Below, piece after piece: positions 1 to 10,559 of a stretch of 64,000 nucleotides of DNA. The translations under genes and the position numbers were made by a program. Source of the DNA: Selaginella moellendorffii (taxonomy: Eukaryota; Streptophyta; Lycopodiopsida; Selaginellales; Selaginellaceae); assembly GCF_000143415.4 (NCBI RefSeq), contig NW_003314262.1, forward strand, positions 796,518 through 860,517. Direction: 5' to 3'. Within the stretch, counting starts at the first letter, position 1. Every line of letters starts with the position of its first letter. Under the pieces are notes generated by a model. It was given only the letters and a program-made list of their open reading frames with translations, searched no databases and was not told the DNA's origin.

Positions 1-1665
1 GAAGTGTTAGTGCCATCAATCTTGACTTAATACCCATTATTTGTTTATGGGTGATAGGTTGTGCTGAATTTCAACTTGGTGCGACACTGTTCCAAAAGAG
101 TTCTCTAGAACTTACTAGTGAAGATCTTATCTCAATATAAGATAATCTCTTCTACCCTTCCCCGCACTCGAACCACTTGTTCGAAGAATAGCTTCGCCAC
201 ACCTTCCATATCTACCTTCGTTGTGGTAGGTATGAAATGTGTCATCTTCGAAAACCGGTCCACCACCATGAATATCGCACTAAATCCCTCACTTGAGGGG
301 GAGTCCTTTGATGAAGTCCATCTTAAGACATTTCCATAGACAATCTAGAATTTGCTTCGTAACAAGCCCCCACTAGCCTCAGCCACAACTTTGACCTGCT
401 GACATGTGAGACATGTCTTTACATAGTCTTAGATGTCCTTGGCCATATCTGGCCAGTGATACTTCCTCTTGAGTAAGCCCATCATCTTGGGCACTCCACT
501 GTGTCCTACAATAGGTCTATCATGACACTCTTCAAAGGCTACCTTCCTTAGTTCCCCTTCTAGAACATACACCCTTGTTTGTTTATAATAGATGAGTCCA
601 TTGCGTTCCACATAGCCTGTTTTCTCTTCCATTGACAGCTCACTTCTTTAGTGAGCTTCCTACGTCTCTTGCTTCCTTAGCAACACTTCTTGTGCTAAAC
701 CATCATTCTTATATGCTATCCACACATCATCCCAAAAGGTTGCTATTGCACTGGATATTGCTAACTTTAAGCTTGCTTTTCAACTTAGAGCATCTACCAT
801 GATGTTGTTCTTCCCAAGTTTATACAGAATATTGCAATCAAACTTGGCCAAAGCATTGGCCCACTAACCTTAGGTCAAGCTGTGACCAAAAGTGTTTTGT
901 TCCCATATTATCCGTGTAAATTTTGAAGTGTCTCCCAAGGTAGTGTCACCACTCCTTGAGAGCCTTGACCACCGCAAACAATTTCTTCTCATGGGCAGGC
1001 CACTTCCACTGAGCCTTGTTCAACTTCTTCGAGAAGAATGCTACTAGATGGTTGTTTTGCTTCAACACTGCACTCAACACAAAGTCTGAAGCATCCATTT
1101 CTACCTCAAAGTCCTTACCAAAGTCTGATAACGCCAACACGGGAGCCTTCGTCAACTTCTCTTTGAGGTGAACAAATCCCACCTCACATTCCTCTATGCA
1201 TACCATTTTCTCTTTTCCCGTTTGGTCCATTAAAGGTAGGGCTACTCTCAAATAGTGTTTGATAAACTTTCGATAGTAGTTGTACAGCCCCAAAAATGCC
1301 TTTTAACTTGTGTATATTCGATGGTTGTTCCCATTCCTACATCACTTGGACCTTCTCAGGGTTCACCTTGAGCCCGTCCTTGCCCACCACATGCCCAAGA
1401 AACTTTAACTATTGTTGAGAAAAGTCGCATTTGCTCTCTTTAGCATACAGCTGGTGTTCCTTAGTTTCTCAAACACCTTCGTCAAGTGTTCGGCATGCTC
1501 CTCTAGCATCTCGCTATAGATCAAGATATCATCAATGTATATGACCACCAAATGATCCAAATAGGGTATAAAAATTTTGTTCATCAACTAGAAACTCAAA
1601 GCTTTCATACCTTGTCTGATAGGTTGTTTTTTCGACATCTTCCTTTGCTATCCTGATCTGGTAGT
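1..1665 (-). pseudogene. Chromovirus pol remnant (RT, RNase H, integrase)
   Basis: Broken pol. Reading leftward from 1665 are the RT segment after the first catalytic aspartate, with the YIDDILIYS catalytic box near 1510-1550; the connection and RNase H domain (about 1293-930, with DFGKDFEVEMDAS and HEKKLFAVVKALKEW); and the integrase zinc-binding part (about 632-429, with CHDRPIVGHSG and KYHWPDMAKDI). Integrase core sequence continues to the edge. The parts lie in different frames separated by stops. Before decay it would have copied element RNA into DNA and inserted it. RT N-terminus and protease are deleted. Confidence 0.85.
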
Positions 1666-2650
1666 ATTCTTAGAGAAACTCTTCTTGAATTTCCCTTTGA
1701 AATATGTCCCCCTTGGTTTGGACCCTTTCCTAAATTTGGACCTCGACCCCGTTGTGTTCCCCTTTTATAGATTATTATTGAATTACACCTTGATGGCTAC
1801 ATCTAACACTTCTTTATAGTTGGTCGGGTTCCAATGCATCACTTCACCTCGAGCCCAGGTTTGCAAAATGGATATGAAGGCATGGAACTCATCCCTATCA
1901 CACATATCCATGACAAATATCCTCTTTGCCATAAACCCATTCACATACTCTTGAATGGTTTTGATCTACTTCAGCCTACTCAGCTCATCCCTTAAGTGCA
2001 GAGTAGCATTCAGAGGAATGCAAATCATGCAGATCCTTGCCTTCATCATTTCCCAAGTGGCCACCGGTCCTTCGTTGGCCTTTGTTGTTCCCCACCAAGA
2101 CTTAGCATTATATGCAAAGTGTGGTTTTGCATATAAAACCTTCTCTGAGCTCGGTAATTGCAACGCTCGGAAGTAATCCTCCATATCGTAAAATCAATCC
2201 TCCACCATCTTATACTCATTCACTCCTTTAGAGACCAATGGGGGCTTTGGTTTGTACTTAGGAACTGCTTAAGGGACTGATTACACTTCAGTTTGTTCAA
2301 CCTTGTTTGGTTCCGCCTTAGTCCCTGTCGAAGCGTCCATGCCTTTTGCGTTGCCAGCATCTGCAGTCTTTCACTTTTTCTTCCTCTTCTTGTCACGCTT
2401 TAGCTTGCATACGAGAGTCTCTAACAAGGCATTGATCTATGCTAATTGTCCTTCTAAAATATCCAATCGAGCCTTGGATGACCAAACCTTGCCACCATAC
2501 TCCTGTTTGGAAGTTTCCTCACTAGAGTCCTCCTCATGCAAGGATTCATCATCCCTAGCCTTTTGTTCAACTGGAGGCTCTAGCTCTAGTGGAGATTCTG
2601 TCTCTGCCTTAGTTCTTTTATGCTCTACCTTTGCCATCTCCCAGCAATCT
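1666..2650 (-). pseudogene. Chromovirus gag remnant
   Basis: Minus-strand gag of E1. The N-terminal part (about 2637-2437) is rich in Glu, Lys and Ser, with EQKARDDESLHEEDSSEE, and matches the gag N-terminus at 32902-33372. The middle part (about 2184-1966) has the conserved block KVLYAKPHFAYNAKSWWG. Frames are broken by stops and shifts. The gag C-terminus runs into RT near 1665, marking an internal deletion. Gag normally forms the particle that packages element RNA. Confidence 0.8.
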
Positions 2651-2678
2651 GCCTCTATCCTTCGCTAGAATTGAGGAA

Positions 2679-2696
2679 AAGGCTTTGATACCAAAA
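2679..2696 (-). promoter_or_regulatory. Primer binding site (initiator tRNA-Met) of E1
   Basis: On the minus strand the LTR end is followed by ATTTTGGTATCAAAGCC, a close match to the plant initiator tRNA-Met primer site TGGTATCAGAGC. This fixes both the LTR boundary and the strand. Confidence 0.8.
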
Positions 2697-3747
2697 TGCA
2701 AACCATAAATTTTTCTTTTCCAATTTGCTGGCTTACCTCGTTTATCCGACACTACCTTAGCCTTAGTTAAGTTCCCTCACCAAGGTTCCCACCTATTGTA
2801 CTAGCTCTTACTTAGTCTTACTTGGTTTCAGCTACTCACTGCATGAGAAACGGAGCATTAGCCATCTATCCACGGATTCCCAAATCTCTCCCAATCCCCA
2901 TCCCTAAGTTAGACTAGACTTAAGGTTCGGCTACACTCCCCACAAGCACAAGCAACCAAGCACACCAAGCCACCAAAACATCCCTTGGTACAACAAGACT
3001 TGATCATAGGACTCTTTAAATCCCAAGCCTTGGGTGCAACAGTTGCTTCGGGACACTTGGGGGAAACACTGTGGCCTAACGGCCCGGTATGGGTACCCCT
3101 ACTCCCCCACTTCCATCCTCAAGGGAAGGCCTAAGCCCCTAGGAAGGGCAAGGACCAATGAGTTGCAAGGTACTCAAGTGGGGCACCACTCCACATAAGC
3201 CGGGAACACCACAATCAATTTCCCTTCCGGGGGTAAAAGTTGTTCTTAAGCACTTCCTTGGGTGGCCCCTCTGGTACCACCCGAGTCCATGCTCACTCCC
3301 ACCCAAGGCTCCTCAGCCCCAGTCTCAACCTTAAGTTAGTTTGGAAGCACCACTAAAGAGTTCCTTCAAGACTGGCTCCTAGACCTCACTATACCCACTA
3401 TACTTTTGGATAGCACCTGCACACCCCCCCCCCCCCCCCCCTCTGACTCGATCTCGGACTTGACTTCGGACTCAATCTCGGACTCGATCTTGGACCTGAC
3501 CTCGGACTTAGTCTTAGACTCGATCTTGGACTCGGTCTCGGATCCAATATCGAATCTCGGACTCAGTCTTGAACTCGGTCTTGGAGTTGGTCTTGGACTC
3601 GATCTCGGACTCGATCTCGGACTCGGTCTTAGAGTCAGTCTTAGACTCAATCTTGGACTCAGTTTGATTAGATGAACTCTTTATCATTTTGGTCAAGCTT
3701 TTGAGGATCCTTTGGCTTTCGACACCTCAAAGAGTTGGTTTCTTACA
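2697..3747 (-). repeat. LTR of chromovirus E1
   Basis: About 1.05 kb, TG...CA bounded (TGCAAACC at 2697, CTTACA ending at 3747 on the plus strand). It contains a tract of about 18 C near 3423, a shared sequence around CACTATACTTTTGGA just before it, and a hexamer-periodic array at about 3440-3670. The same order occurs in the LTR at 8838-10559. Its mate, the 3' LTR, would lie outside the window. Confidence 0.8.
3440..3670. repeat. Hexamer-periodic GACTCG/GATCTC array in LTR
   Basis: A low-complexity run of diverged 6-bp units (GGACTC, GATCTC, GGTCTT). Because 6 is a multiple of 3 and the units lack stops, several frames stay open and translate to Asp-Ser, Glu-Ser or Gly-Leu repeats; these should not be called genes. 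Related arrays lie at 8915-9240, 4617-4935, 24840-25355 and 30690-31190. Confidence 0.85.
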
Positions 3748-4044
3748 ATCAGGACTAACACACAAAATGGAGCCAAATGGAGTTTGGCACTATTTCAGTA
3801 TAATGGTGGCCACAAGGATTTGTTTGGGCTTTCACCCACTCTTACTTGGTCCTACTTGGTTTCAGCAACTCACTACACGAGCAATAGAGCATTAGCCATC
3901 CATTCATGGATTCCTAAATTCTCTCCCAATCCCCGGTATAGTAGGCGGGAACTTTGGTAAGGGAACTTAACTAAGGCCAAGGCCATAGTGGTTGGATAGA
4001 TGAAGTAAGCTAGCAAATTAAAAATGAAAAAATTATAGCTTACA
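3748..4044. repeat. Rearranged (fold-back) chromovirus LTR remnant
   Basis: 3838-3935 is LTR sequence in minus orientation (CTTGGTTTCAGCAACTCAC), while 3936-4044 is the following LTR part in plus orientation ending in GCTTACA. The two halves meet head to head near 3935, so the 5' LTR of copy E2 was truncated and joined to an inverted LTR piece. 3748-3837 matches sequence near 35885-35945, part of another LTR. Confidence 0.65.
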
Positions 4045-4062
4045 ATTTTGTATTGGAGCTTT
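4045..4062 (+). promoter_or_regulatory. Primer binding site of E2 (decayed)
   Basis: Directly after the LTR end GCTTACA at 4044 comes ATTTTGTATTGGAGC, a mutated form of the initiator tRNA-Met site seen intact at 32839 (ATTTGGTATCGGAGCC). Confidence 0.6.
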
Positions 4063-4398
4063 TTTCTTAGTTGTAGCAAAGGATAGAGGCAGATTGTTGA
4101 GAGATGGCTAAGGCAAAGCATTAGAGAACCAAGGCAAAGACAGAACCTCCTTTAAATCTAGAGCCTCTAGTCGAACAAGAAGCTATGGATGAAGAATCCT
4201 TGCACGAGGAGGACTCCAGTGAGGAATCCTCCAAACATGAGTCTTGTGGAAAGGTTTAGTCGTCCAAGGCTCAATTAAACATTCTAGAAGGACAATTGGC
4301 ATAGACTAATGCCCTACTAAAGACCCTCATACATAAGGTAAAGTGTGATGAGAAGTAGAAGAAAAAGCAAAAGATTGCAGAGACTAGCAACGCAAAAT

Positions 4399-5925
4399 TG
4401 TGAGACACAAATCCCTAAGCCCCAAAGTGGAGTTGAAAGGGTGCCACATAGTAGTGGCTGAAGCGAATGCCAAATGAGCATAACACATTTGGACTAAAAA
4501 CTCCGACTTGAAAGGTCAAGAGCGGGAGTGGAACTCCTAATGAAATGCTCAAGGAACAAGCACAAAGCGAGCAATAAGTGAGTCTCTAGAAAAGAGACAC
4601 AAGAGTACCAACACATGACACGTGGAGGAGTCTGAGATGGAGTCCGAGAGGGACCCGAAATGGAGTCTGAGATGGACCCAAGATGGAGTCCAAGATAGAG
4701 TCCGAGATGGAGTCTGAGATGGACCTGAGATGGAGTCCAAGATGGACCCGAGATGGAATCCGAGATGGAGTCCGAGAAGGATTCGAGATGGAGTCCGAAG
4801 TCGAGACCAAGACCAAGACCGAGACCGGGACCGAGACCGAGTCCGGGATTGAGACCGAGACCGAGGCCAAGGCCGAGCCCAAGCCCAAGTCCGAGTCCGA
4901 GTCCGAGTCCGAGTCCGAGTTTGAGTCTGATAGGGTGAAAGCCCAAAGTGTTCGTCTCCCAGACCCTGGGGGGTTTGGTGAGCTCCAAAAGTATAGTAGG
5001 GGGAGGACTCTAGTGGAGCCAGTTACGCTAGGAAAGGCTAGTTTGGCCTGAGAAGGCTGTACCCAAGTGTTGGGTGATGGGATAACCACTAGGAGGTCCA
5101 AGGCTAGAGTGAATATAGACTATCAAGCGGGGTAGCTTGGTGAAGTGTTCAAGAGCCGGCTCTAGTTCCCCCGGGAGATCGAATGGTCGATGCTCCCAGT
5201 CCAAGTGTGGGTGGCACTACCTACTTAGATACCTGGTGTGGCTCAACAGAACCTTGCTCTAAGCCCATGGCTAGAGCACCCAAAGGCGGAAAGCGGGGAG
5301 AGTACCCACAAGGCTCATATAAGGCGACGGTGTTCCGAAATGTTGTCCCAAAGTCCCAGACTGTAAAATGGAAGAGTAGTCCTCTAGTGTGGTGACCAAG
5401 GATACGGTCATGTGGTGAGAAAGTCCCAAAGGATAGTGGGACTTAGTGGTCGGGCCTGTGGGCCTTGTCCCAATGGCAGAGTAAGCAAACTTGGCCATGG
5501 ACAGAAAAGGGACTTGGTGGGGACTATAAAAGGGATATTGGGGAAGGTGGTTCCCCTTATCTACGAGCATCTTAAGGATGCTAAGGAGTGGCTCTTGGAT
5601 GGTCACTGATGGACGGATGGCCCAGTTGTTGAGAGATGGGACTGCGATGCAGGTAGTGCTAAACCACCGGTGGTACCAAGGTGAATGGGTATGGCCTTAG
5701 CATAACGGGCTGGTATGTTAGTGGTACCTTGGGGTGTCAGTCTTGGGACTGGACATGTGGAGCACTTGGACCAGGTGCAAAGGATGAGTGGTATGGATGC
5801 CATTCTCAGGGCTAGTAAGTCCCAAGTCCTGAATTGGACTTGAGGAGGTTGTGAATGAGACTCCTCCAAGTGGTTGGAGGTGTGGTTAAGTGACTAAAGT
5901 AGGATAGAAAAATTAGTCGCTTACA
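4399..5925 (+). repeat. Solo LTR of the LARD family with 5-bp TSD
   Basis: 1527-bp LTR bounded by TGTGAGACAC (4399) and CGCTTACA (5925). It is flanked by the same 5 bp, AAAAT, at 4394-4398 and 5926-5930. It matches the reverse complement of the LTRs at 23844-25584 and 29700-31422, including the GACTCC/GACTCG array (4617-4935). It sits in chromovirus gag, and gag homology continues on both sides. A lone LTR with intact TSD is the product of recombination between the two LTRs of a full element. Confidence 0.93.
4617..4935. repeat. GAGTCC/GAGATGGAGTCC tandem array in solo LTR
   Basis: Tandem units of 12 bp (GAGATGGAGTCC-like) grading into 6-bp units (GAGTCC). The array is shorter than in the two LARD LTRs (about 510 and 500 bp), which accounts for most of the LTR length difference. 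Confidence 0.85.
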
Positions 5926-6290
5926 AAAATGTGTGGACCTTTAGTGGGGACTGAGGTGGAACTGAACAAGGTCGAACAAACCAAAGTGGAATCAGTGCCT
6001 CAAGTAGTTCCCAAGTACAAATGAAAGCCCCCACCAATCTTCAAAGGAGTGAACGACTATAAAGTGTGGAGGATTAGTTTTACGATATGGATGATTACTT
6101 CTAAGCATTGTAGTTACCAAGCTCAGAGAAGGTCCCATATGCAAAACCATACTTAGCAAATAATGCCAAGTCTTGCTAAAGAATAATAGAGGCCAATGAA
6201 GGACTAGTGGCCACTTGGGAAATGATATGGTCCGGCAAACCAGACTAACAATGTTTAGCTGGGTGAACCAAGGACTATAGAGTTTGTTCA

Positions 6291-7096
6291 AGTAACCAAA
6301 ACACCAATGAGGTACTTCAACAAATAAGAGTCAAAGTAGGGACATGGAAAGTAGACATGGGTTTCACCATGTTAGACATGGCGGGATTTGATGTGATTTT
6401 CAGGATGGATTGGTTCAATCAATTTATGGTAGCTCTGCATAAATAAGTAAGAACCTTGTGGTACTAACAAATGCTGGAGGAGAATGATCCAAGGTGAAAG
6501 CCCAAGATCTAAAAGTAGGGAAAAGTAAGGCCAAAGACTCCTACTTGAACCTGGTGTCCACGAGAGGACAACTCACTAAAGGAACTAAGGCAGCATTTTG
6601 TGCTTACTCCCAGTAAGGAGTGACAAAAAAGTAGGAATCAAAAGAAATACCTTTAGTGATTTAGTAGGTGTTGGACCAACTTCGAGATACCATGCTGGAG
6701 GAGTTACCAGCAGGGTTACCCCTTATATGACTAATAGAATATAAGATCAGGTTGGTCAAGGGTGCTAAGGCAGTGGTTCGTCCCCCCTATCGGTTAAACG
6801 AAAAGGAACTCGAGGAGTTCAAGCACCAACTTGAGGAGTTGGTGGAAAAAGGGTATGTTAAGTTGAGCAAGTTGCTATATGGTGCACTGATGTTAATTGT
6901 GAAAAAAAAAGATGGCTCTATGCGCATGTGCATAAACTACTAATTGCTTAACAAGTATACAAAGAAGAATAAATACCCTTTACCAAGGATTGAGGACCTA
7001 TTTGATACTTTGGGAAAGGCAAAATACTTCTCAAGGATTGACCTAAGATCAAAATACTACCAAATCCATATAGCAGAAGAAGATGTTGAAAAGACT
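6291..7096 (+). pseudogene. Chromovirus protease/RT remnant
   Basis: Protease-linker and RT parts of E2. Recognisable are KVDMGFTMLDMAGFDVIF at about 6350-6405, then from 6752 [42 protein letters not shown] and a RIDLRS box near 7035. RT stops after the AEEDVEKT block at about 7096 and joins integrase sequence directly. The YIDD catalytic box and all of RNase H are therefore deleted. Confidence 0.82.
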
Positions 7097-8373
7097 GGGC
7101 TTACGTAAGAGGAAGTATTACTAGCTAAACATAGTTAAGGATGTCCAAGACTATGTAAAGACATGTCCAACATGTCAACAGGTCAAAGCCCTAACTAAGG
7201 CTAGTGGGGGCTTGTTACAAAACTTCATAATTCCAAATTATCCATGGAAATGTTTTACAATGCATTTCATTTTAGAACTCCCCCCAAGTGAGGGGTTTGA
7301 TACGATATTTGTGGTGGTGGACTGAATTTCGAAGATGGCATGTTCCATTCCCACCACAATGGAAGTGGATGTCAAAGGTATAGTGAGGCTATTCTTCAAA
7401 CAAGTGGTTTGAGTGCGGGGAAGGGTAGAAGAGATTATTTCATATTGAGATAAAATCTTCACTAGTAGGTTCTAGATAACTTTCTTGGAACAATATCTCA
7501 CCAAATTAAAATTTAGCACAATCTATCACCCATAGACAGGTGTTGGGTATTAAGTCAAGTTTAATGGCATTAACACTTCTTCACATATAGACAAACAGAA
7601 AGGGTGAATAGGTAGTTAGAGGATTATTTGTGATGCTATGTCTCCAAAGACCAGATTGATTAAATAAGACATTTGGGACTTGCAAAAATGTGCTATAACA
7701 ACTCACTACATTCGAATATTAGGGTGAATCCATAGAAAGTCATCAATAGGTGAGTTATTGAAGGTCTTGTAGAACTCGGCGTGGCTGAGTATTATAGAGA
7801 GTTACCCGCAGTGGAAGCATTCACGATAGAAAGACTCAACATTTGGAATCTAGTGAGGGATTCTTTGGAATGGGCTCAACAAAGGCAAACTAAATGCACA
7901 AATCAAAAGTGCTGGGATTTAGAGTTCTAACCTGGGGATAAAGTGTGACTAAACACCAAGAACCTAATGTTACCAAGCGGGATTAGTTGGATGTTGACTA
8001 AAAGGTAAAATGCATATATTTCTAGAAATGAACTAATCTTGAGTTTCTTAAGCAGGTTTATGGGGCCTTATGAGATTGAGGTTCAAATTGGTAAGGTGGC
8101 TTACTGCCTCCAACTTCCTCAAAAAATGGGGAAGATGCACCTTGTGTTCCACATGAACTTACTCAAGTTGTACTTTGAGGATTCGCTTTACAAGGACCAA
8201 GTAAGACCTTTATCTGAATTTATCCAAGGGGAAGAGGAATACGAAGTCGAGGCCATCCTCAATGCGTGTAAAAGCAAGCGACAAGAATGCAAGATGGAGT
8301 TCCATGTGAAGTGGAAAGGATTTCCACACTGTGAAGCAACATGGGAATTGAAGGAGAACTTAGCAAACATGTG
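7097..8373 (+). pseudogene. Chromovirus integrase and chromodomain remnant
   Basis: Integrase zinc-binding and core sequence (about 7097-8030) is riddled with stops. A clean stretch of 111 codons (8039-8371) then carries the end of integrase (FLSRFMGPYEIEVQIGKVAY) and a C-terminal chromodomain (EEEYEVEAILNACKSK, FHVKWKGFPHCEATWE, then ENL). The chromodomain binds modified histone tails and steers integration; its presence defines this gypsy lineage as a chromovirus. The conserved aromatic and Trp positions (Y, W-K-G, W-E) are visible. Confidence 0.87.
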
Positions 8374-8824
8374 AGATCTAGTGGAGAAATTTTTGCAAGG
8401 TAGAACTCTACGTACTTATGCAAAATTCAATTAAAGAATTTATTTGAGAAATTGAGCAATGACATATGTTAGGACCTAAAGGCATGCCGAAGGTAAACTA
8501 ATTAGCATGGGTTAGCTAGGTCAACCAAGCATAAGGAACTATGCCTGACTCCTTGCGGGGATGTCGAATCCGTAATTATATTCTACGGAGGTTGGGTTTA
8601 AGTCCCAACCCTTTAGTAAAGCAAGGCTGGGTTCAAGTCCCAACCCCATATTAGGGCGTGGTGAAGTAAGGGGTATAGAGACACCTATACTCCATTGTCA
8701 TAGGCTCTTGGCCAGAGAGGTTAATTTAGGCACACTGTTAAGTGAGGGAATTCCCCCGAAGACATGGTCAATAAATCGTATGATTAAAAAAGAAACATTT
8801 GATATAGGCATCAAACTTCTTTTA
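8374..8824 (+). other. Chromovirus 3' non-coding region with T-arm-like boxes
   Basis: No coding potential. Two copies of a tRNA B-box/T-arm-like motif occur: GGTTTAAGTCC at 8595-8605 and GGTTCAAGTCC at 8630-8640, each flanked by G/C runs that can pair (TTGGG...CCCAACC). The same pair recurs in the chromovirus at 44763-44808 and, more canonical (GGTTCGAGTCC), in the LARD at 27112-27150 on the minus strand. Confidence 0.7.
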
Positions 8825-8837
8825 TGGGTGGTGGAGT
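8824..8837 (+). promoter_or_regulatory. Polypurine tract of E2
   Basis: ATGGGTGGTGGAGT lies immediately before the 3' LTR start TGTAAGGAACC. The same sequence abuts the 3' LTR of the LARD (25585-25598, minus) and nearly the same one abuts E6 (44568-44581, minus), so it marks the start of plus-strand DNA synthesis. Confidence 0.75.
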
Positions 8838-8914
8838 TGTAAGGAACCAACTCCTCAAGGTGTTGTAGGCTAAAGGATCCCTGAAAGCACAATCAAAATG
8901 CTAAAGAGTTCATC

Positions 8915-9240
8915 AGATGAGACTGAGTTTGAGATTGAGTCTGAGACCGACTCTGAGGCCGAGTTTGAGACTGAGTCCAAGATCGAGTTCAAGACCAACT
9001 CCGAGATCAAGTTCAAGACCGAAACCGTGTTCAAGACAGAGTCCAAGACCAAGTTCGAGACTGAGTTTGATATCCAAGATCGGGTCTAAGACCAAGTCCA
9101 AGATCGAGTCCAAGATAGAGTCTGAGGTCGCATCCGAGATCGAATCTGAGGTCGAGTCTAAGATCGAGTCTGAGACTGAGTCCGAGGTCAAGTTTGAGAT
9201 CGAGTCCAAGATCAAGTTCGAGACTGAGTCCAAATACTAA
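8915..9240. repeat. Hexamer-periodic GAGTCC/GAGATC array in E2 LTR
   Basis: Diverged 6-bp units such as GAGTCC, GAGATC and GACCGA. Long open frames on both strands here are artefacts of the 6-bp period. Confidence 0.85.
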
Positions 9241-9781
9241 TACAGGTCATGGGGTGAAAGCCCAAAGCGTGTATTTCCTAGGGGGTACAAGAGGTTCCAA
9301 AATTATAGGAAAGATAGTGAGATCTAAGAACTAGTTTTGATAGTGGTGCTTCTAAACTGACTTGAGGTTGAGGCTAGGGCTTAGAGGGCTTGGGTGGAAG
9401 TGAACATGGACTCGGTGGTGCTAGAGGGGCCACCCAATGAAGTGCTCAAGAGTAGCTCCCACTTCTGGAAGGAAACCGACTGTGGTGCTCCAGACTCATG
9501 TGGAGTGGTACCCCTTTTGAGTACCTTGTAGTTCATTGGTCCTTGCCCTTCCTAGGGGCTTGGGCCTTTCCTTCAGGATGGAAGTGGGACCTATACCGTG
9601 CCAATAAACCATGGTGTTTCCCCCTGGTGTCCCGAAGTAAATGTTGCACTATGGTGTTTCCCCTTGATGTCCCAAAGCAAGTGTTGCACTCAAGGCTGGG
9701 GATTTAGAGGTCCTATGATCAAGTCTTGTTGTACCAAAGGATGTTAGGAATCTAAAGGCTTGGTATGCTTGGTGTGCTTGG

Positions 9782-10374
9782 TGTAAGCTTCTAAGTTTGG
9801 ACTTTCTAAAAGGTCACCCAGCCCAGTATTATTCAAACCCAAGGACATTTAACCCCAAATATCCCAAGACCCTTAACCGATTAGAAAAATAAGTGCACTC
9901 TTATGTATTGGCCCTTTCCCTTTATATTTAAACCCTTATAGATCATCTTTCGAGTCATTCCATTTAGTTACTTACAATTCACCACACTTCTCTGTAAGTT
10001 CATACCCTCGTGAATAAAAGTTGAGAGCCGCAGCTCTTCTGAGATCCCCACTCTCTTGACACCCTACCCCTCGGGTCGAGCCCAACTAAAGTAAACTGAA
10101 CCTACCAGATGTCAATTAATATGTTGTGCAATTCCCTTAGCCAACCAATAGAGTTAGACTCGAGACCCTTTGATACTAAATATAAGCTCTTGAGTTTGGA
10201 CTTCCCAGAAGGTCACCCAGCCCAGTACTATTCAAACCCAAAGATGCTTAACCTTAAATATGCCAAGACCCTTAACTGATTGAAAAAGGGGTGCACTTTT
10301 ATTTATGGGCCCTTTCCCTCTGTAATTAAACCCCTATGGATTGTCTTTTGAGTCGTTCCCTTTGGTTACTTACA
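9782..10374 (-). mobile_element. TRIM element, complete, nested in LTR
   Basis: Terminal-repeat retrotransposon in miniature: left LTR 9782-9976 (195 bp, TGTAAGC...CTTACA), internal 9977-10180 (204 bp, non-coding) and right LTR 10181-10374 (194 bp, first bases mutated to TATAAGC). The sequence abutting the right LTR is TTTGATACTAAA, a decayed reverse complement of the initiator tRNA-Met primer site, so the element reads on the minus strand. The host LTR resumes on both sides. Copies lie at 43983-44487 and 47692-48026. Confidence 0.88.
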
Positions 10375-10559
10375 CTTTACTGCTTGTGCTTGTGGGGAGT
10401 GTAGCTAAACTTTAAGTTTAGTGAAACTAAGTAAGACCAAGTAGGAGTTGATACAATAGGTAAGAACCTTGGCAAGGGAACTTAACTAAAGCCAAAGCTA
10501 TAATGATCAAATAGATGAGATAAGCTAACAAATTGGAAAATAAAAATTTATGGCTTACA

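Larger units (their letters stand above)
1..3747 (-). mobile_element. Chromovirus copy E1 (Ty3/gypsy), left-truncated
   Basis: A degraded Ty3/gypsy LTR retrotransposon read on the minus strand and cut by the window's left edge. From right to left it has a 5' LTR (2697-3747), a primer binding site, gag remnants, then reverse transcriptase, RNase H and integrase remnants. Protease and the first half of RT are missing: gag sequence joins directly to RT near 1665. Many stops and frameshifts make it inactive. It belongs to the same family as the copies at 3936-10559, 31423-34302 and 44488-47690, from shared protein and LTR sequence. Confidence 0.88.
4104..6290 (+). pseudogene. Chromovirus gag remnant split by a solo LTR
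   Basis: The gag start (ATG at 4104) aligns with the gag at 32902, but codon 7 is a stop and further stops follow. The acidic N-terminus (about 4140-4290, with DEESLHEEDSSEE) is recognisable. Coding resumes after the solo LTR at about 5931, and 6080-6250 matches the conserved block around the WFYDMEDYF-like sequence of the 33-kb copy. Not functional. Confidence 0.8.
3936..10559 (+). mobile_element. Chromovirus copy E2 with nested insertions
   Basis: Plus-strand Ty3/gypsy chromovirus: partial 5' LTR end (to 4044), primer site, gag, protease region, RT, integrase, chromodomain, 3' non-coding region, polypurine tract and 3' LTR (8838-10559). Two insertions are nested in it: a solo LTR of the LARD family (4399-5925) in gag, and a TRIM (9782-10374) in the 3' LTR. 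Many CG to TG/CA type changes and TAG stops relative to the copy at 31.4-34.3 kb point to old, methylation-driven decay. Confidence 0.87.
8838..10559 (+). repeat. 3' LTR of chromovirus E2 (interrupted by a TRIM)
   Basis: Begins TGTAAGGAACC and ends GGCTTACA. Without the nested 593-bp TRIM it is about 1.13 kb, close to the 1.05-kb LTR of E1. It contains the hexamer array (8915-9240) and the conserved GGTGAAAGCCCAAAGCG block at about 9252. Its own target duplication cannot be tested because the 5' LTR is rearranged. Confidence 0.82.

Noticed and set aside
3406-3696. Asp-Ser-rich protein at 3.4-3.7 kb
   Set aside because: Hexamer array in a chromovirus LTR.
4494-5101. Glu/Ser-rich or Gly/Leu-rich frames in the solo LTR
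   Set aside because: Array artefact.
7238-7462. 74-codon minus-strand frame
   Set aside because: Antisense of chromovirus integrase; the sense strand aligns to other copies.
8590-8645. True tRNA genes
   Set aside because: Only T-arm-like boxes are present; no acceptor stem, anticodon arm or D-arm could be folded around them.
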